Below, piece after piece: positions 49,750-61,614 of a DNA stretch of 64,000 nt (the stretch's first letter is position 1; each line of letters starts with the position of its first letter). The stretch comes from Populus alba (lineage: Eukaryota > Streptophyta > Magnoliopsida > Malpighiales > Salicaceae). Where the stretch lies: NCBI RefSeq assembly GCF_005239225.2, contig NC_133295.1, positions 9,796,001-9,860,000 on the forward strand. The letters run 5' to 3'. The notes beneath the pieces are model-generated. The model searched no databases. It was not told the DNA's origin and worked only from the letters and a program-made list of their open reading frames with translations. Made by a program: the position numbers and the translations under genes.

Positions 49750-50605
49750 AGCTACCATCAATGTTGATTTTTCATGAGTGAATGATTTTAAAGCTGAACT
49801 TGTGAAAGATACTCGAGTCAACGTCTTCTCATGTCATTTCATTGGCAAATTTTTGTCTGAATAAAACCCACTAACATAAAATTATACATTTCTTTTTATT
49901 ATTAATGTAGTTATTTGAACTAGTTTATATGTATTTTGACTAATTTTACAGATTCTGAAATTAAAGACCATATAAATCTCCAATAATATTGAGGTTTATG
50001 AGATTCAAATTTGTGATCTCTAGGGAGCAAACTTAGAACCTGACCAGTTGAGCTACACCCTTCATGATTATATGTGAATATTTTGAATTCACGTGAGTTT
50101 GTTTTTTTTTTAATATTAGAAATATATTAAAATAATATATTTTATTTTAAAAAAAATTATTTTAATATTAGAATATCAAAATAATATGAAAACATCAAAA
50201 AATTTAATACCTTCTAAAAAAATCCACAATATTGAAATATAAAATTAGTTTAAAAAAAATGAAAAAATAAAAAATAATATCAATATATCAAAATAATATG
50301 AAAACATAAAAAAACTAATTTAAAGTGAAGAAAATAAAAATATTTAATATTCTTTAAAAATATTTTTATAACACAGAAACGACCCACTTCTTTAAAAATC
50401 CTCAAAACATTTCCTCTTCCTCTATTAATATCATTGCGAAAAATCAATGTTATTTAAACAGATGGTAGAAGGCCTACCAATTTGGTCGCATCTTACTTTC
50501 TTGTTCGTTTGCTCTTTGAATTATTACTGCGAAGATGTGTGCAAAGAAAATAAGGTATGTGAAGTGTGAACTGTGAAGTACGTTTCAACTTCGAGCAAAA
50601 TGTAA
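49750..50605. repeat. Copy B of the local segmental duplication
   Basis: It matches copy A block by block (for example 'agatggtagaaggcctacca' at 50459 and 48609). It carries a SINE (49876-50062) that copy A lacks. Confidence 0.8.
49876..50062 (-). mobile_element. tRNA-derived SINE, only in copy B
   Basis: On the minus strand it starts AAGGGTGTAGCTCAACTGGTC, a clear tRNA box A (GTAGCTCAACTGG), with a box B-like TTTGAATCTC about 45 bases on and an AT-rich 3' part ending near an A-rich tail (AATAATAAAAAGAAATG). The matching place in copy A (near 47975-47990) has no such sequence. Confidence 0.78.
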
Positions 50606-52778
50606 CATTTTGAAGGGAGTAAAGTCACGTGATTTGACTTGATTTGTTATGTACTGGATACGTGGCTTATCTTAAGTTGCGGGTTTGATTTTTTTTTTTT
50701 AATATAATAAAAGGATATTAATGTGATAATAGCGGTTTTAAACGAGAAAGAAAAATTTCCGACCAGGACTTTTTAATTAATTTAATAATATAATTAAAAA
50801 AAATCAATAATAATGAAAAAAAACCCAAAGAAAAATGTTAATGAATAATAAAAAATAAATGTTTATCAATATTATAAAAAAAATGTTAAAAAAATTATAT
50901 GGGATGGTAAAATTATTATGCATCCTAAATGTAGTGCACTGTAGACGAAAATAATGTAATTATTATTTATTTTTTTAAAAAAAAAACTCATTTACATAGC
51001 TTCTCGGGGCAGAAATTGTAATTATACAGTGACCAATCAATAGTTGTCATTTTGATTAGGGTCTAGGATGTCCTTTTCTTTTTAAATTGCATACTATAAT
51101 GATTGGAATTATCTTGAAATTAAAAAAAAAATCTACATTTAATGCGGAGGTGAATTCGTTTTTTTCTTGGAAAAAGCACAGTAAATTTATTTTGTTAGCC
51201 ATTGAATCAAATATATTTTAATTTATATCTAAGGATTTATTAACCTTTTCATTGTGATCATTTTGTAATTATCAGGTCAAGAAAGGAATGGCTTCATCTT
51301 TTGATTTAAAAATGCACACTGAATTTACTTCGTCATCTATTCAATCATAAAATTTTAAAATTATTTATCTTTTCATTATGGTTTTTTTTGTAATTATGGG
51401 ATCAAGATAGGGAAAATTTGATATTTTTTTTAAAATAAATTATATTAAAAAAAAAAGTTTGTTAGTGAGTATTGTGCATGCGTCAATGTCATAGGCCACT
51501 TTGCATGCTTTCAAGTGGTGCACGTGGAGGATTTACGTGATGGAACTTGCATATCTATGGAGATACTAGAAAAGCTCACATACTGTTCTTCTTTGGTTTG
51601 GCTTTGATAACATTTTCTTTTCTCTCTCTATTTGCCTTGGTAAACGTGTTGCCCAATAAGAAAATTAATGTTGTCCTTTTACTATTTTTATGGGACCTTT
51701 TATAATTTTTTTTTTTCCAATTCCATCTTCTAGCATTGAAATGTTATTTTTTCTTTTATTTTATTTTGATTTTAGATTTGATCTCTCTCTCTCTCTCTCT
51801 CTCTTCTTTATTTTTTTTTTATTTTGGGTTTTTGTTTTGATTTTTTTAATGAAATATATTTTTTTTAATTTCATCTTTAAATCAATGAATGTTATTTACC
51901 CTTTTAGTTTTTTTTTTTTTTTTTCTATTTAGCATTTATATATCAGAACTGAAGAGCAAAATAACAGGAGACCTCCCCCTAAAAAAAATATCCATATGAG
52001 GATCTATATATATAAAGAGCTATAATGTATATAAACTGAAGAACAAAATAGCAGTAGAGAACCCCCATGTGAGGTGAAATAAATTGAATTTTGCTGATAA
52101 AACAACTGAGAAATTAATGGGTTCTGTAACCACTAAAGTTTAAAAATACATAGATTAACTAAAGTGTATGAACCACTGATTTGTGGAATAGAGTACATTT
52201 TTTTAGGAAATATAACACAAGGATTTATATCAATAAATTTAACTTTTAATAAGAAGTTTCAAGATTTAAAATTATAGTTTTATTTTATATATAGAAAAGC
52301 TTTCATATATCAAAACTACAGCAAAAAAGAACATTGATTTATTATATAAAAAAAAAAACTATTTCGTCACTTTCCAACAAAAACAAATTTGAACTACATT
52401 GGGTCTCATCTGATTTAATCAGGTCATATTAATCATGTTTAACAAACATTAAAATAATGTAAGATTTCAATTCAATTTGACTAGAGTCGGAGTTAAGCGG
52501 GTGAGAGCTTTACCCAATGAATATTATTTATTTTTACAAATAATTTTAATGATTTTGTACATGAATTTGATGTTTAAACTACATTTTGATGATTTATATA
52601 TTTTATCCTTAAAAACTAATTTTTAAAAACATAACTATTTAAATTGAGTACCCAACACATGACAAATTTCTTTATCCGAATCAATTTGATTGGATTAGGG
52701 TAGTACAAGTTGAGTGGAGCAAAACCAAATTTCCATCCAATCTATTACAAGTGTGTTTGAGAATATAACAGTAAAGCA
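50606..52778. other. Intergenic, no gene recognised
   Basis: AT-rich. A (CT)n run is at 51783-51804. The Phe-rich frame at 51690-51932 is a translation of T-rich low-complexity DNA. Confidence 0.45.
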
Positions 52779-52980
52779 GTGTTTAGAAATGCGGTTCAAC
52801 CTGTATTTTTAAAAAATTTGAAAGTTTTTTTTTTAGCTAAAATTGAGTGCGGTTTGTACTTTTTGAATCGTTTTGATGTGCTAATGTCAAAAATAATTTT
52901 TAAAAAATGAAAAAATCATTGGTATGTATTTTGGCACGAAAAGTTATTTGAAAAGCAACCGCTACTACACTACCAAACAC
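52779..52980. mobile_element. MITE copy with recognisable terminal inverted repeats
   Basis: Starts GTGTTTAGAAATGCGGTT and ends CGCTACTACACTACCAAACAC. The ends are inverted partners (GTGTTT.G / .CAAACAC). The interior is AT-rich with 'tgatgtgctaatgtcaaaaataatttttaaaaa', as in the other copies. Confidence 0.75.
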
Positions 52981-53176
52981 GGTGTGGTTTAAATGGCTTT
53001 TCACTTAGAAATATATTAAAATAATATAATTTTTTAATTTTAACATCAACACATCAAAACGATATAAATTTAAAATGATATAAATACATAAAAATAAATT
53101 TAAATTAAAATAAAATTTAATTTTTATAGAAAATACGAATTCATCCACATCCCCAACAAACAATACCTATCCTAAC

Positions 53177-53709
53177 TTATCGGAGAGGATCCATCATCAC
53201 AACAGCATATTCAACAAATTCAGAGGAAAGAAGTAAATCAACGTCCAAATCACAGGATATATACTGGTACCGATGCATCATCCAACTTCCAGGAATCTTC
53301 GTTTTGTCTGCCTAAAACAACAGTAAACAGCCATATTATTTATCAAAATCATCGTCTTTTTTCATACAAGACGCACGGCGAGCATTGAAGGGAAAACGTT
53401 GGCAGCACAAACAGCTGGTGTGTTTCACGTTGACAGTAGAAACAACAGATTTGCAGAGCTCAAAGTTGATTGTGCAGAAAAGAAGAAATAGAAAAGATGA
53501 TAAAGATCCAGACTCCTGTCAAATCCATAAAGAAACAACAAGAATCCACCATTGTTGTATCTACTCGACTCCTTCCAGGAACGTTCTTCGATTGAAAATC
53601 TTTGAACCCAACAGACAAGCCTCTGATCGGTTCATAAGAGGAGGAATATTTCCTTCTTCAATAATTATTGATTGGCACAGCTCCAATAATGCACGCAGCT
53701 CATCAATCT
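53177..53709 (-). pseudogene. Possible two-exon gene fragment, family unknown
   Basis: On the minus strand, after an AG at about 53710, a frame of 48 codons looks coding (IDELRALLELCQSIIIEEGN, then PPLMNRSEACLLGSKIF) and ends at TAG 53561-53563. Further down, after a pyrimidine tract and AG at 53312-53313, a 44-codon frame also looks coding (PGSWMMHRYQYISCDLDVDL) and ends at TAA 53177. A weak donor (GGA/GTCGAG) could link them in phase. I do not recognise the protein. It could be the 3' end of a captured or decayed gene. The two pieces may be unrelated. Confidence 0.3.
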
Positions 53710-53929
53710 AAGTATGGTACTAGTGACCCGTGACTATAATAATCTTTCAGGACTGATCTTTTGAGAGAGATTGATGTTTGTTTATTTTGATTTTAAAAAT
53801 ACGGAAAAATGATTATCATTTATTTTTTTTCTCTATTTAATTTACATCTCTAATTCACACTCTCGTGACAGGCATGCCCACTTGATTCCCGTACGGTTGT
53901 ACTTACATTACATGGGTTTACTCAAAGAG

Positions 53930-54066
53930 TCTGTTTATTTTGTTTAAAAAGATTTAAAAGTTGTTTTTAAAAATTAAATTATTTTTTTAGCTTTTTTAAA
54001 TCTTTTTAATAGGTTAATTTTAAAAAATTAAATAAAAAAACATTAAAAAATAACTACTATTACAGC
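53930..54066. mobile_element. Short MITE copy
   Basis: 'gtctgtttattttgtttaaaaagatttaaaagttg' to 'aataactactattacagcatg', with the family's interior. The ends are eroded. Confidence 0.45.
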
Positions 54067-54364
54067 ATGTTATACCTTCACTTCACCCCCACGAGGATTG
54101 ACAACATGGGGATGGGTGGACCATAATGTTCGGTAGCCACTCGAGTTGTGTGGTGTCCGAAAGATAGGTGGATACCATCCACTGCTAGTGGGGCCGTAGG
54201 AGAATTTCTCACCAATTGATTTCGAACCCGCCAAATATCAACTGATTATTGATTGTTGTTTGTTTGATTACTTGGCATGCGCGCTCACCAAATTGACATA
54301 GTTGCAATTAAAGACGGAAAGTCTCTGTTTTTTTCTAATGCATGCTCTTCCCTTTTAGTTTATT

Positions 54365-54424
54365 CTTTATATATATATATGTATGTATATATATATGTAT
54401 ATATATATATGTATGTATGTATGT
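54365..54424. repeat. (AT)n / (GTAT)n microsatellite
   Basis: An interrupted run of TATA and GTAT units. Confidence 0.95.
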
Positions 54425-55866
54425 GTAAAATAATAAACTAAAAGTATAAAATACTGGAGCACATAACTCGTACACTATGGATTGAAATAGTGGGATTATG
54501 ATTTTGCCCCTCAAACTAAAAACATTTGGCTTGGATATTGGAGAAACTGGGATCTTTTTCATTTTGCATGAACTGTAAAAATAGTAAAATGTCATTGGAG
54601 AAAAAAGAAATACATGCCTGGAATCTAGGGTTAGTTTCAGTTTTTTCTTTTTGAAGCATGTCTAGAATAATTAAATGCCCATAAAGTCCAAAAAATAAAA
54701 GCCTATGGTCAAGTTTTATTTCTGTTTTTCTATGTTGGTTTCTTTTATTATCTCTTTTTTGTCAAGGGTATTATAGTCTTTTAACATCAAGAAAGCAGTT
54801 TTTGGCCCCAATAATCCACCACACATGCACTTGAATATGATGAAGCGGTGGACTTGCTAGAGCGTGCATAATTATATTTATAATTAAAAGAATATAAAAT
54901 TACCATTTAACTAGCCTAATTATAGCTAAAAAAACCAGAATGAAAGTGAAAAAGTTTTTGGATGCTAGTTAAGCAAAAATATGCTTTTAAGATTAAACAT
55001 TTACCATGCTTTTAAAATGTGAAGATACTTACTTGTTCTTGATTAATCTAATAATGATTATTGTATCTTACAGAAAGATTATGTTATCTCTAGTAGTTAG
55101 TTTATTGATTTTTTTGGAAAGTGTAAAATGATCATTATACTTTTCTAATGGATAGTGAGTGCTCTTATAATAGTAAGTAATGTCAACAAATAGCACTAAA
55201 TTAAAGACCAGGGCCTGCAACAAAAAATATTAATCAAATTAAGAACCCGGCCATCAGACCATGTTGCACAAATGCAAAAAAACCATGAACATTTAGCAAT
55301 CAAGCTTGGATATGGAGAGAAGGGCCACACTAAGAAACAAGACATGCAAGAAGGACAATACACCGTGAAGCCACCGTGTCCCGTAGAATATAGAATTCCA
55401 TCCATACACCGATCAAACTTTTTTTGTGTGGGTTATATTGGTGTGTTTTGGAGAGACAAATATATATATATATACAAGATAGAGGTGGCCCAGGTGGGGT
55501 TTTAAGAGTTTTCTTGAACAATCTCTTTTGCTCCTACGTGCTCTGTTATAAATTTATAATCATTAAATCTACATGATGATCAGAAGATTAATAATAATAA
55601 ATCATGCATGATTTGGAAAGATTTGAATTAATAACTTGAGCAATCAAACCACTCTTATGATCTAATTAAGCTTGTGATGTGAGCGGCTTTTAGTTGGATA
55701 ATAACTTGGTATTAATCAAAATAGGGACTTGAATTATAAACTATAGGCTATAGACCTCAGAATTTTTAAAAGTTTTTTCTTTTATTTTAATGTAAGGCAT
55801 TCTTTGACTTCAACTGTGGTTGCATATCAAGACTAAATCATTTTTTATTATTAGATTTTAAGTAAG
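54425..55866. other. Intergenic, no gene recognised
   Basis: Short open frames around 55196-55521 overlap on both strands and have no recognisable motif. Confidence 0.4.
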
Positions 55867-55871
55867 TTATC

Positions 55872-56374
55872 TGTTAGATAATAATATAAATCATTCTTAG
55901 GATCTTATCTAATAGTTTAAACTTTTAGGTTGAATTGATTTTTTAACATGATATCAGAGCGTTAATAACTAAGTGATCACGAATTCGAATCTCACCGTCC
56001 TTATTTATTTGATAAAATTAAGCATAAAGTAATGTGAGCTTGTGTAAGTTTTAAAATTAAAGGATTTTCACTTGAGGGAGTGTGTTAGAGAATAATATAA
56101 ATCATATCTTGAAACTTTACCCAACAATTTAAGCTTTTAGGTTGAGATGGTTCTTTGACATGGTATCAGAGCATTGATGACCAAACGATCGCGGGTTCGA
56201 ATCTTACCATCTCTATTTATTTGATAAAAAATTAAGTACAAGGTAATGTGAGCATGTGCAAGCTTCAAGCTTAAAGGGTTTTTACTTGAGGGGACGTGTT
56301 AGAGAATAATATAAATCAGATCTCGGAACTTCACCTAACAGTTTAAATTATTGGGTTGAGATGGTTCTTTGACA
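55872..56374 (+). mobile_element. Tandem TRIM retrotransposon: three LTRs, two internal domains, 5-bp target duplication
   Basis: LTRs: 55872-55948, 56083-56160, 56297-56374 (77-78 bp each). They start TGTTAGA(G)(A)ATAATATAAATCA and end TT(T/G)ACA. Directly after LTRs 1 and 2 is TGATATCAGAGC / TGGTATCAGAGC, the classic primer site for initiator tRNA-Met. Directly before LTRs 2 and 3 is an ACTTGAGGGgA-type polypurine tract. Internal domains (55949-56082 and 56161-56296) are about 135 bp and non-coding. The whole unit is flanked by TTATC at 55867-55871 and 56375-56379, so it went in as one piece. TRIMs are tiny non-autonomous LTR elements moved by other elements' proteins. Confidence 0.9.
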
Positions 56375-56991
56375 TTATCCACAATCAAACTTATATATGT
56401 AATAAAAAATAATATTTACTTATTCTACCTTAAGAAAGAAGTTTCAAAAAAGAACACTCATTTCTCTATTTTTTTTCTCAATTCAATAGAAGTTTATCCT
56501 TTTATAAAAAAAAAAAAAGAAAGATTAAAAGTGAGGCCACTTTGATTCAAATTCGTTGTTGTTAACACAAATTCGAGATAAAATATAATATGATATAAAG
56601 TATTTTGTAATTGCAAAGATGCTCCTTTAAATATTGTCGATAGTTAAAGCTTTGTGTTTTTTAGTTCTTTACTTACTTACTTAATTAATTAATTATGTGA
56701 ATGTTTCTGGATAAATTTTCCCTTACTGAAAATAAATTAGCTTCCAATCAAGTGGTAATTAAGTAGACAATCCAAAGTAAAGCTTTTTTTTCTTTTTTTT
56801 TTTAATAATGTGGGATCGATGCAGTGTTTTTTAGATATCAAAACAATATAAAATCATTGAATTTGATTTTTTTTAGATGTTTTGTCATATGAAAATACTA
56901 AAACTTTGTAAAACATTCAAATAAGCATTAAAATTAGTTAAAATTTCCATTCTATTACCAAACACACTAATAAATTATTTTTATTGTACTC

Positions 56992-57296
56992 GTGTTTGGA
57001 AATATGGTTATACCTGCGTTTCTAATTTTTTTTTTTTATTTTGCTAAAAATTATTATTTTTTAATGTTTTGGATTGTTTTATACATTAATCTAAAAAATA
57101 ATTTAAAAAAAATAAAAAATATTTTGAATTGTTTATACCCGCATTTCTAATTTTTTTTTATTTTGCTAATTTTTTTTTATGTTTTGGATTGTTTTAATGC
57201 GTTAATCTCAAAAATAATTTTTTAAAAATAAAAAATATTATTTTGATGCATTTCGGTATGAAAAATATTTTAAAAAATAACTACACTTCCAAACAG
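56992..57296. mobile_element. MITE copy with internal duplication
   Basis: Starts GTGTTTGGAAATATGGTTA and ends ACTACACTTCCAAACAG, clear inverted ends. The inner part 'cgtttctaatttttttttattttgctaa...ttttggattgtttta' is present twice (about 57016-57090 and 57142-57210). Confidence 0.75.
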
Positions 57297-58739
57297 GCTA
57301 TTACGATGATAACAAAGGATATATCTCACCAACTAAACAAATTAATCTTTTTTTACCCGGGCAATCAACCAAAAAAATAATAATTTAAGTACACAAAGAC
57401 ATGTTCATTATTTCATTTGCCTAATTATCATATTTAAAGAATTATAGCTCACAATCAAGTATTTTTTTAGAAGAAAAAAAAACACAATCAAATAATTATA
57501 ATTGTTTTAAGAATCTCTTAACAAGGAATTGTAATTCAAGAAAGAAGAAGTGACAATTTTAGCAAAACTGGAATCCTTATATTTCTTATGGTGTTTTTCT
57601 CATGCCTCTACAATCCTTTCTTACATACAAGTGTTTTTCTCCCAATCTAACTATTAACATAATTTTTACGAACTTCCTAGCTACCAACTAAAACTAACTC
57701 AACTTCTTAACTTCTTAGTCATGTAGATTACTTCAATCTGCTTCCATTTTACAATTATCTGCAACTGTTAATTGTTGTAACTGTTGTTGCAGTTCTCAAA
57801 CCAAATCTGAGCCCAAAACAATACTTTTTTTTCTAAGAGATTTTTGTCCTAATAATGTCGAGTTTGTCTTAAATCATAGATCCAAATGAAAAAAAAAATA
57901 CTTATATTTAATCCATATAAAAATATAAAGTTATTATATTTTTAAAGTATAGTTTAATTGTGAGTGTTTTTATTCTCAACACCTTAGTGGCTAAAGGGAT
58001 GAGAGAAAAAGTGAATTTTAGGTTATTTTAGCATTTTGGGGTGAAAGAGAAATTTTGTGTGATACCTTGTGATTTTCTATTTTCTTATAGTGAATTTCTT
58101 TGATCACCTCGCTCGTGGAGTAAGCCTAAGTTGTCAAATCACTTAAATTTTATGTATGTTCTTGTATGATCAATTATGCTTGTTTTTTATATTTCTCTAC
58201 TTGCTAATTGGTTTGAAAATTTAGAGATATTTTCACTTCAAAGAATTAAGGGAAAAATCACGAAATTGATAACTGAGTACTTCCAAATCTTTCTATGTAG
58301 CATCTATTTTGAAAAAGTTGGACATCAAATAAGTCTAATGACCATAACTTGATTACCCTTCTTCATAACCTTCTTGTCCAAAATAGCCATTAGACTAACC
58401 TTAACTTTGTCTTCTTTAGCACTAATTCCATTACTACTACCTCCTTCCACATCCAGGAATTATTTCCTATCCCCTTCCACTCCTTCAGTATTTTTTTCAC
58501 ACTACATTGATGTCCAAGTGCATACTTCTTCTCACATCTAAAATATTTTCCCAACCATCTTCTGTGCTCATGTAAAGTTTCAGGAGTTGCCTTGAACTAT
58601 GACGTGTTTATGTTTTAGAATGGTTAAGAGTCTTTGATGGTGGTTTATTTGGTTGTTAACGAGATAGCAACTCTTGGGATGAATATGCTCTACTTGGTCA
58701 TTGTATTTTTAGATTTTTCTTGCCACTTGTGTGTTTGTT

Positions 58740-59220
58740 TTTTAGGTAGCTTTTGTGATTGTGGTTTTAAAAAAGTAAGTTTTAAAAAAATATTGTTAGG
58801 TGTGGTTAGTTGGATTTAGATATGTGTTTGGTAAAAATTATGATTGAGGTTTATGTGTAGCAAAAAAACATGTATAAAATATTAACAATTGTGTTTGGAA
58901 GTGTGGTTGCAGTTGTTTTTCAAAGTGCTTTATACTTGGAAATGCATCAAATAATTTTTTTTATTTTTTAAAAATTATTTTTGATATCAGCGCATCAAAT
59001 TGATCTGAAAATATAAAAAATAATAATTTTAATTTGAAGTGAATAAAAAATAAAAATTATTCAAAATCGTTTTTGAAACGCAAAAACAAACATCGTTTTA
59101 TGAACTCAAATAAAAAAACATGTAAAAAAACTGCTTCACAAAAACTATGTTTCAAACTCAATTTTTTAGTGGGTCCTATAATATAAAATGTAGTTTGGTG
59201 TGTTACCAAATACCTTACTA
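58740..59220. mobile_element. MITE nested within a related MITE
   Basis: The outer part (58740-58880 and about 59100-59215) matches the left end of the 14380 element ('tgtggttttaaaaaagtaagttttaaaa', 'gtgtttggtaaaaattatgattgagg', right end 'gtgttaccaaatacc'). The inner copy 58888-59097 starts TGTGTTTGGAAGTGTGGTTGC and ends AAACGCAAAAACAAACA. Both sit inside the decayed LTR element. Confidence 0.6.
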
Positions 59221-59339
59221 CGTTTTTTACATCGTAAACACAAAAATTAAAGGTAAACAAACAAACCCTTAGCTTGATCAAAGGCTTACATCAATATTGT
59301 TGGCTTGAGAGTCTTTAACATTAGCTTTATATATTTTTT

Positions 59340-59770
59340 AAGCCAACATATAAAGCTGGAGATTTAATTAGATTCAAGCAATGAAGAGTTCAAAGCATTC
59401 ATAAATGACTTAAACTCTTCAAACTTTTCCAAATACTCCTCCATACACTTAACTTGCATAAGTTTATTGAATTCTTCCATCACATCTTCTCTCATGTCAA
59501 ACCTCATACAAATAGCCCTTGAGAATTCTTTTTAATTGGCCAAATTATATTTTCCATACAAGCAATCTTTGTACCATAACTCTTCCTTTCGTCTAAATAC
59601 AAAGAGGTAATTTTAACTCATTTGTTGCACTGATGTAAAATTCATCTTGAAGAACTTTTTACATTTTCTTATCCAACCCCTCATTATCTTCTTTTCAAAA
59701 AGTTTGCAATTCCACCTTAAATAAGACTACATTATACCATATTCTTTGAACTTCATAGTTTCCATGCCTT
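59340..59770 (-). pseudogene. Ty3-type gag remnant
   Basis: Minus-strand fragments in one or two frames match the retrotransposon gag pattern: FRRKEELWYKDCLYG, then ICMRFDMREDVMEEFNKL, then VKCMEEYLEKFEEFKS. Stops and shifts interrupt it. It fits the LTR element around it. Confidence 0.7.
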
Positions 59771-60420
59771 CGTTACGTTGATTTATTTTTTGATTGAAGA
59801 TTAATCCATCAGAAACTAGATTGATCCTTCCTTCCTTATTTGCTTCTTGATTGCCCATTAATGTATTAAGTATAGCCATTAGAGTTTTCATATGCAAATT
59901 GAGTTGTTCATTCTTCTAGGTTTGCTCTGAAGTTTCTCATATAAGTGTTGAGTTTGTTCATCCATTTTCCTTCCATATTCTTTCAAAGCTTTAATCTTGT
60001 TCTTCTTTTTCATTGTTAATTGTTAAACAATATATAATCTTTTATTAGTCATGGATCGTTTGCTCTGATATCAATTTATTAAAAACCTCTTAACAAGAAG
60101 TTGAAATTTGAGAAGAAGAAGAGGAGAGAGTTGATAATTTTAGTAAAGCTAAAATTCTTATTTTTTATTGCATACAAATATATTTCTTATTTCTTATGTC
60201 TTTATAATCCTTTTTTTTTCATATATATACAAATATATTTCTACCAATCTAACTACTATTTTTTTTAACTAAGTTTCTAAATACTAACTAACAATTAACT
60301 CAATTTCCTAAGTTGATAACTTCATACATTATTTTTATTGATTTAATTCTATAACTATTTGCAACTCTCAAAGATTGTAATTTTTGTTTTATTTGTCAAA
60401 TCAAATCCAAGGGTTGTAAT

Positions 60421-61234
60421 AAATTGATATTATTAATATGTTATTGCAATTGTGTTCACTATCTTTGTACAAAATTTTCACAAATAAAATTATTTTTTTG
60501 GTATTTATAGATAAAATATTAATATCTTATTAATATGGTATTGCATGGGGTCTTTTGTCCAAATCTTTCACAAAAGATAAAGTATTAAATGATTAGTTAA
60601 GTGATAAAAAGTAAAGTGTACGATCCAAAAGTATGAAGTGATTAATTAAGGATAAAAAGGTTAATTACCAAACCTCTCGAACATATACAAAATTAGTAAA
60701 TTTTTAAAGCAAGAAAAAGCAAAACAAAGGGTAATAAGATAAGATTTTTATTTTGTCTTGTCACACGCGCTTTGTACGACCCCACTCCTCATAATCTAAA
60801 ACGCGCTTTCTATGGACCCCGAACATTCCTTCTGCTTATTTTTCTTTTTAAAATTGTCGTGACTTGTTTTTTTTTAAATATTTTTAAATTTATTAAAATA
60901 ATATTTTTAATTTTTTTTAGATTTATTTTTAATATTAAAAAAATTAATTTAAAATTTTAGAACAGCATTTTAACACACTCTTTCTAGTTACTACAACTAC
61001 ACTTGTACATTACTACTACGACAAAACAACTCCTCCCACGGAAACCAATATTATTGTTACCAAAACAAAGAAAGGATCAACTCCAAGGAGCAAGCATGTA
61101 TCACGCATGCAGCCAAGCTAAATGGATATAGATGTATGCACATGCACATGCACATACATAGCCCACGAGAAAGAACATAAGATAAAAAGGATAGAAGAAA
61201 AGTGTTTTTGGATTCGACTCACACTGCTGGTCAT
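60421..61234. other. Intergenic, no gene recognised
   Basis: AT-rich. A short 'gcacatgcacatgcacata' run is at 61138-61156. Confidence 0.4.
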
Positions 61235-61239
61235 TTTTT

Positions 61240-61440
61240 TGGCAGTATTTGGCACTGATTATGAAAAGGACTTTTGAAAAAAATTATTTTTTTATTTTAA
61301 ATTAATATATCTTTGATATTTTTAATTTATTTTAATGTATTATATTAAAAATAATTTTTAAAAAATAAAAAAATATTTTTTTAATATATATTTTAAAATA
61401 AAATATTATTTTAAAAAATAACCGTTACCAGAAACTTTCC
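61240..61440. mobile_element. MITE copy upstream of the CBP60 gene
   Basis: 'cagtatttggcactgattatg' to 'aataaccgttaccagaaac', with the AT-rich interior of the family. It ends about 35 bases before the TATA box and about 175 before the ATG. Confidence 0.6.
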
Positions 61441-61475
61441 GTCACCGTATTAACATTAGCCGTGTGTTTTTGTGT

Positions 61476-61485
61476 ATATAAATAA
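61476..61485 (+). promoter_or_regulatory. TATA box of the CBP60 gene
   Basis: TATATAAATA, about 130 bases before the ATG at 61615. Confidence 0.6.
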
Positions 61486-61614
61486 ATTACTTATTGTGCT
61501 GTGCTGCATGCCGCTCTTTGCCTTTCATGAATGTTTCCTATCTTTCCTACATAAAACCATCTACAAAGGTAGTTGCTTTGCTCTTCTTCTCTTTGCTGTT
61601 GCTGGGGTGTGATT

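Larger units (their letters stand above)
57505..60420 (-). mobile_element. Decayed LTR retrotransposon with gag remnant
   Basis: 57505-57825 and 60085-60420 are diverged direct repeats ('cctcttaacaagaagttg', 'gacaattttagcaaaactgg', 'ccaatctaactatta', 'tgcaactgtt.a..gttgtaa'). Just inside the right one, on the minus strand, is TTGATATCAGAGC (60061-60073), a tRNA-Met primer site, so the right repeat is the 5' LTR. RT and integrase were not found. The inside is interrupted by MITEs. LTR borders are approximate. Confidence 0.7.

Noticed and set aside
49990..50062. A true tRNA gene (GTAGCTCAACTGG)
   Set aside because: Box A is good but the body does not fold into a full cloverleaf and it continues into a SINE-type 3' region.
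53240..53311. NAC transcription factor subdomain (WMMHRYQY resembles WVMHEYRL)
   Set aside because: Only a short resemblance; surrounding NAC motifs are absent.
55930..56180. Remains of Copia elements inferred from TGGTATCAGAGC
   Set aside because: The primer sites belong to the compact TRIM with its own LTRs and target duplication; no larger element is needed.
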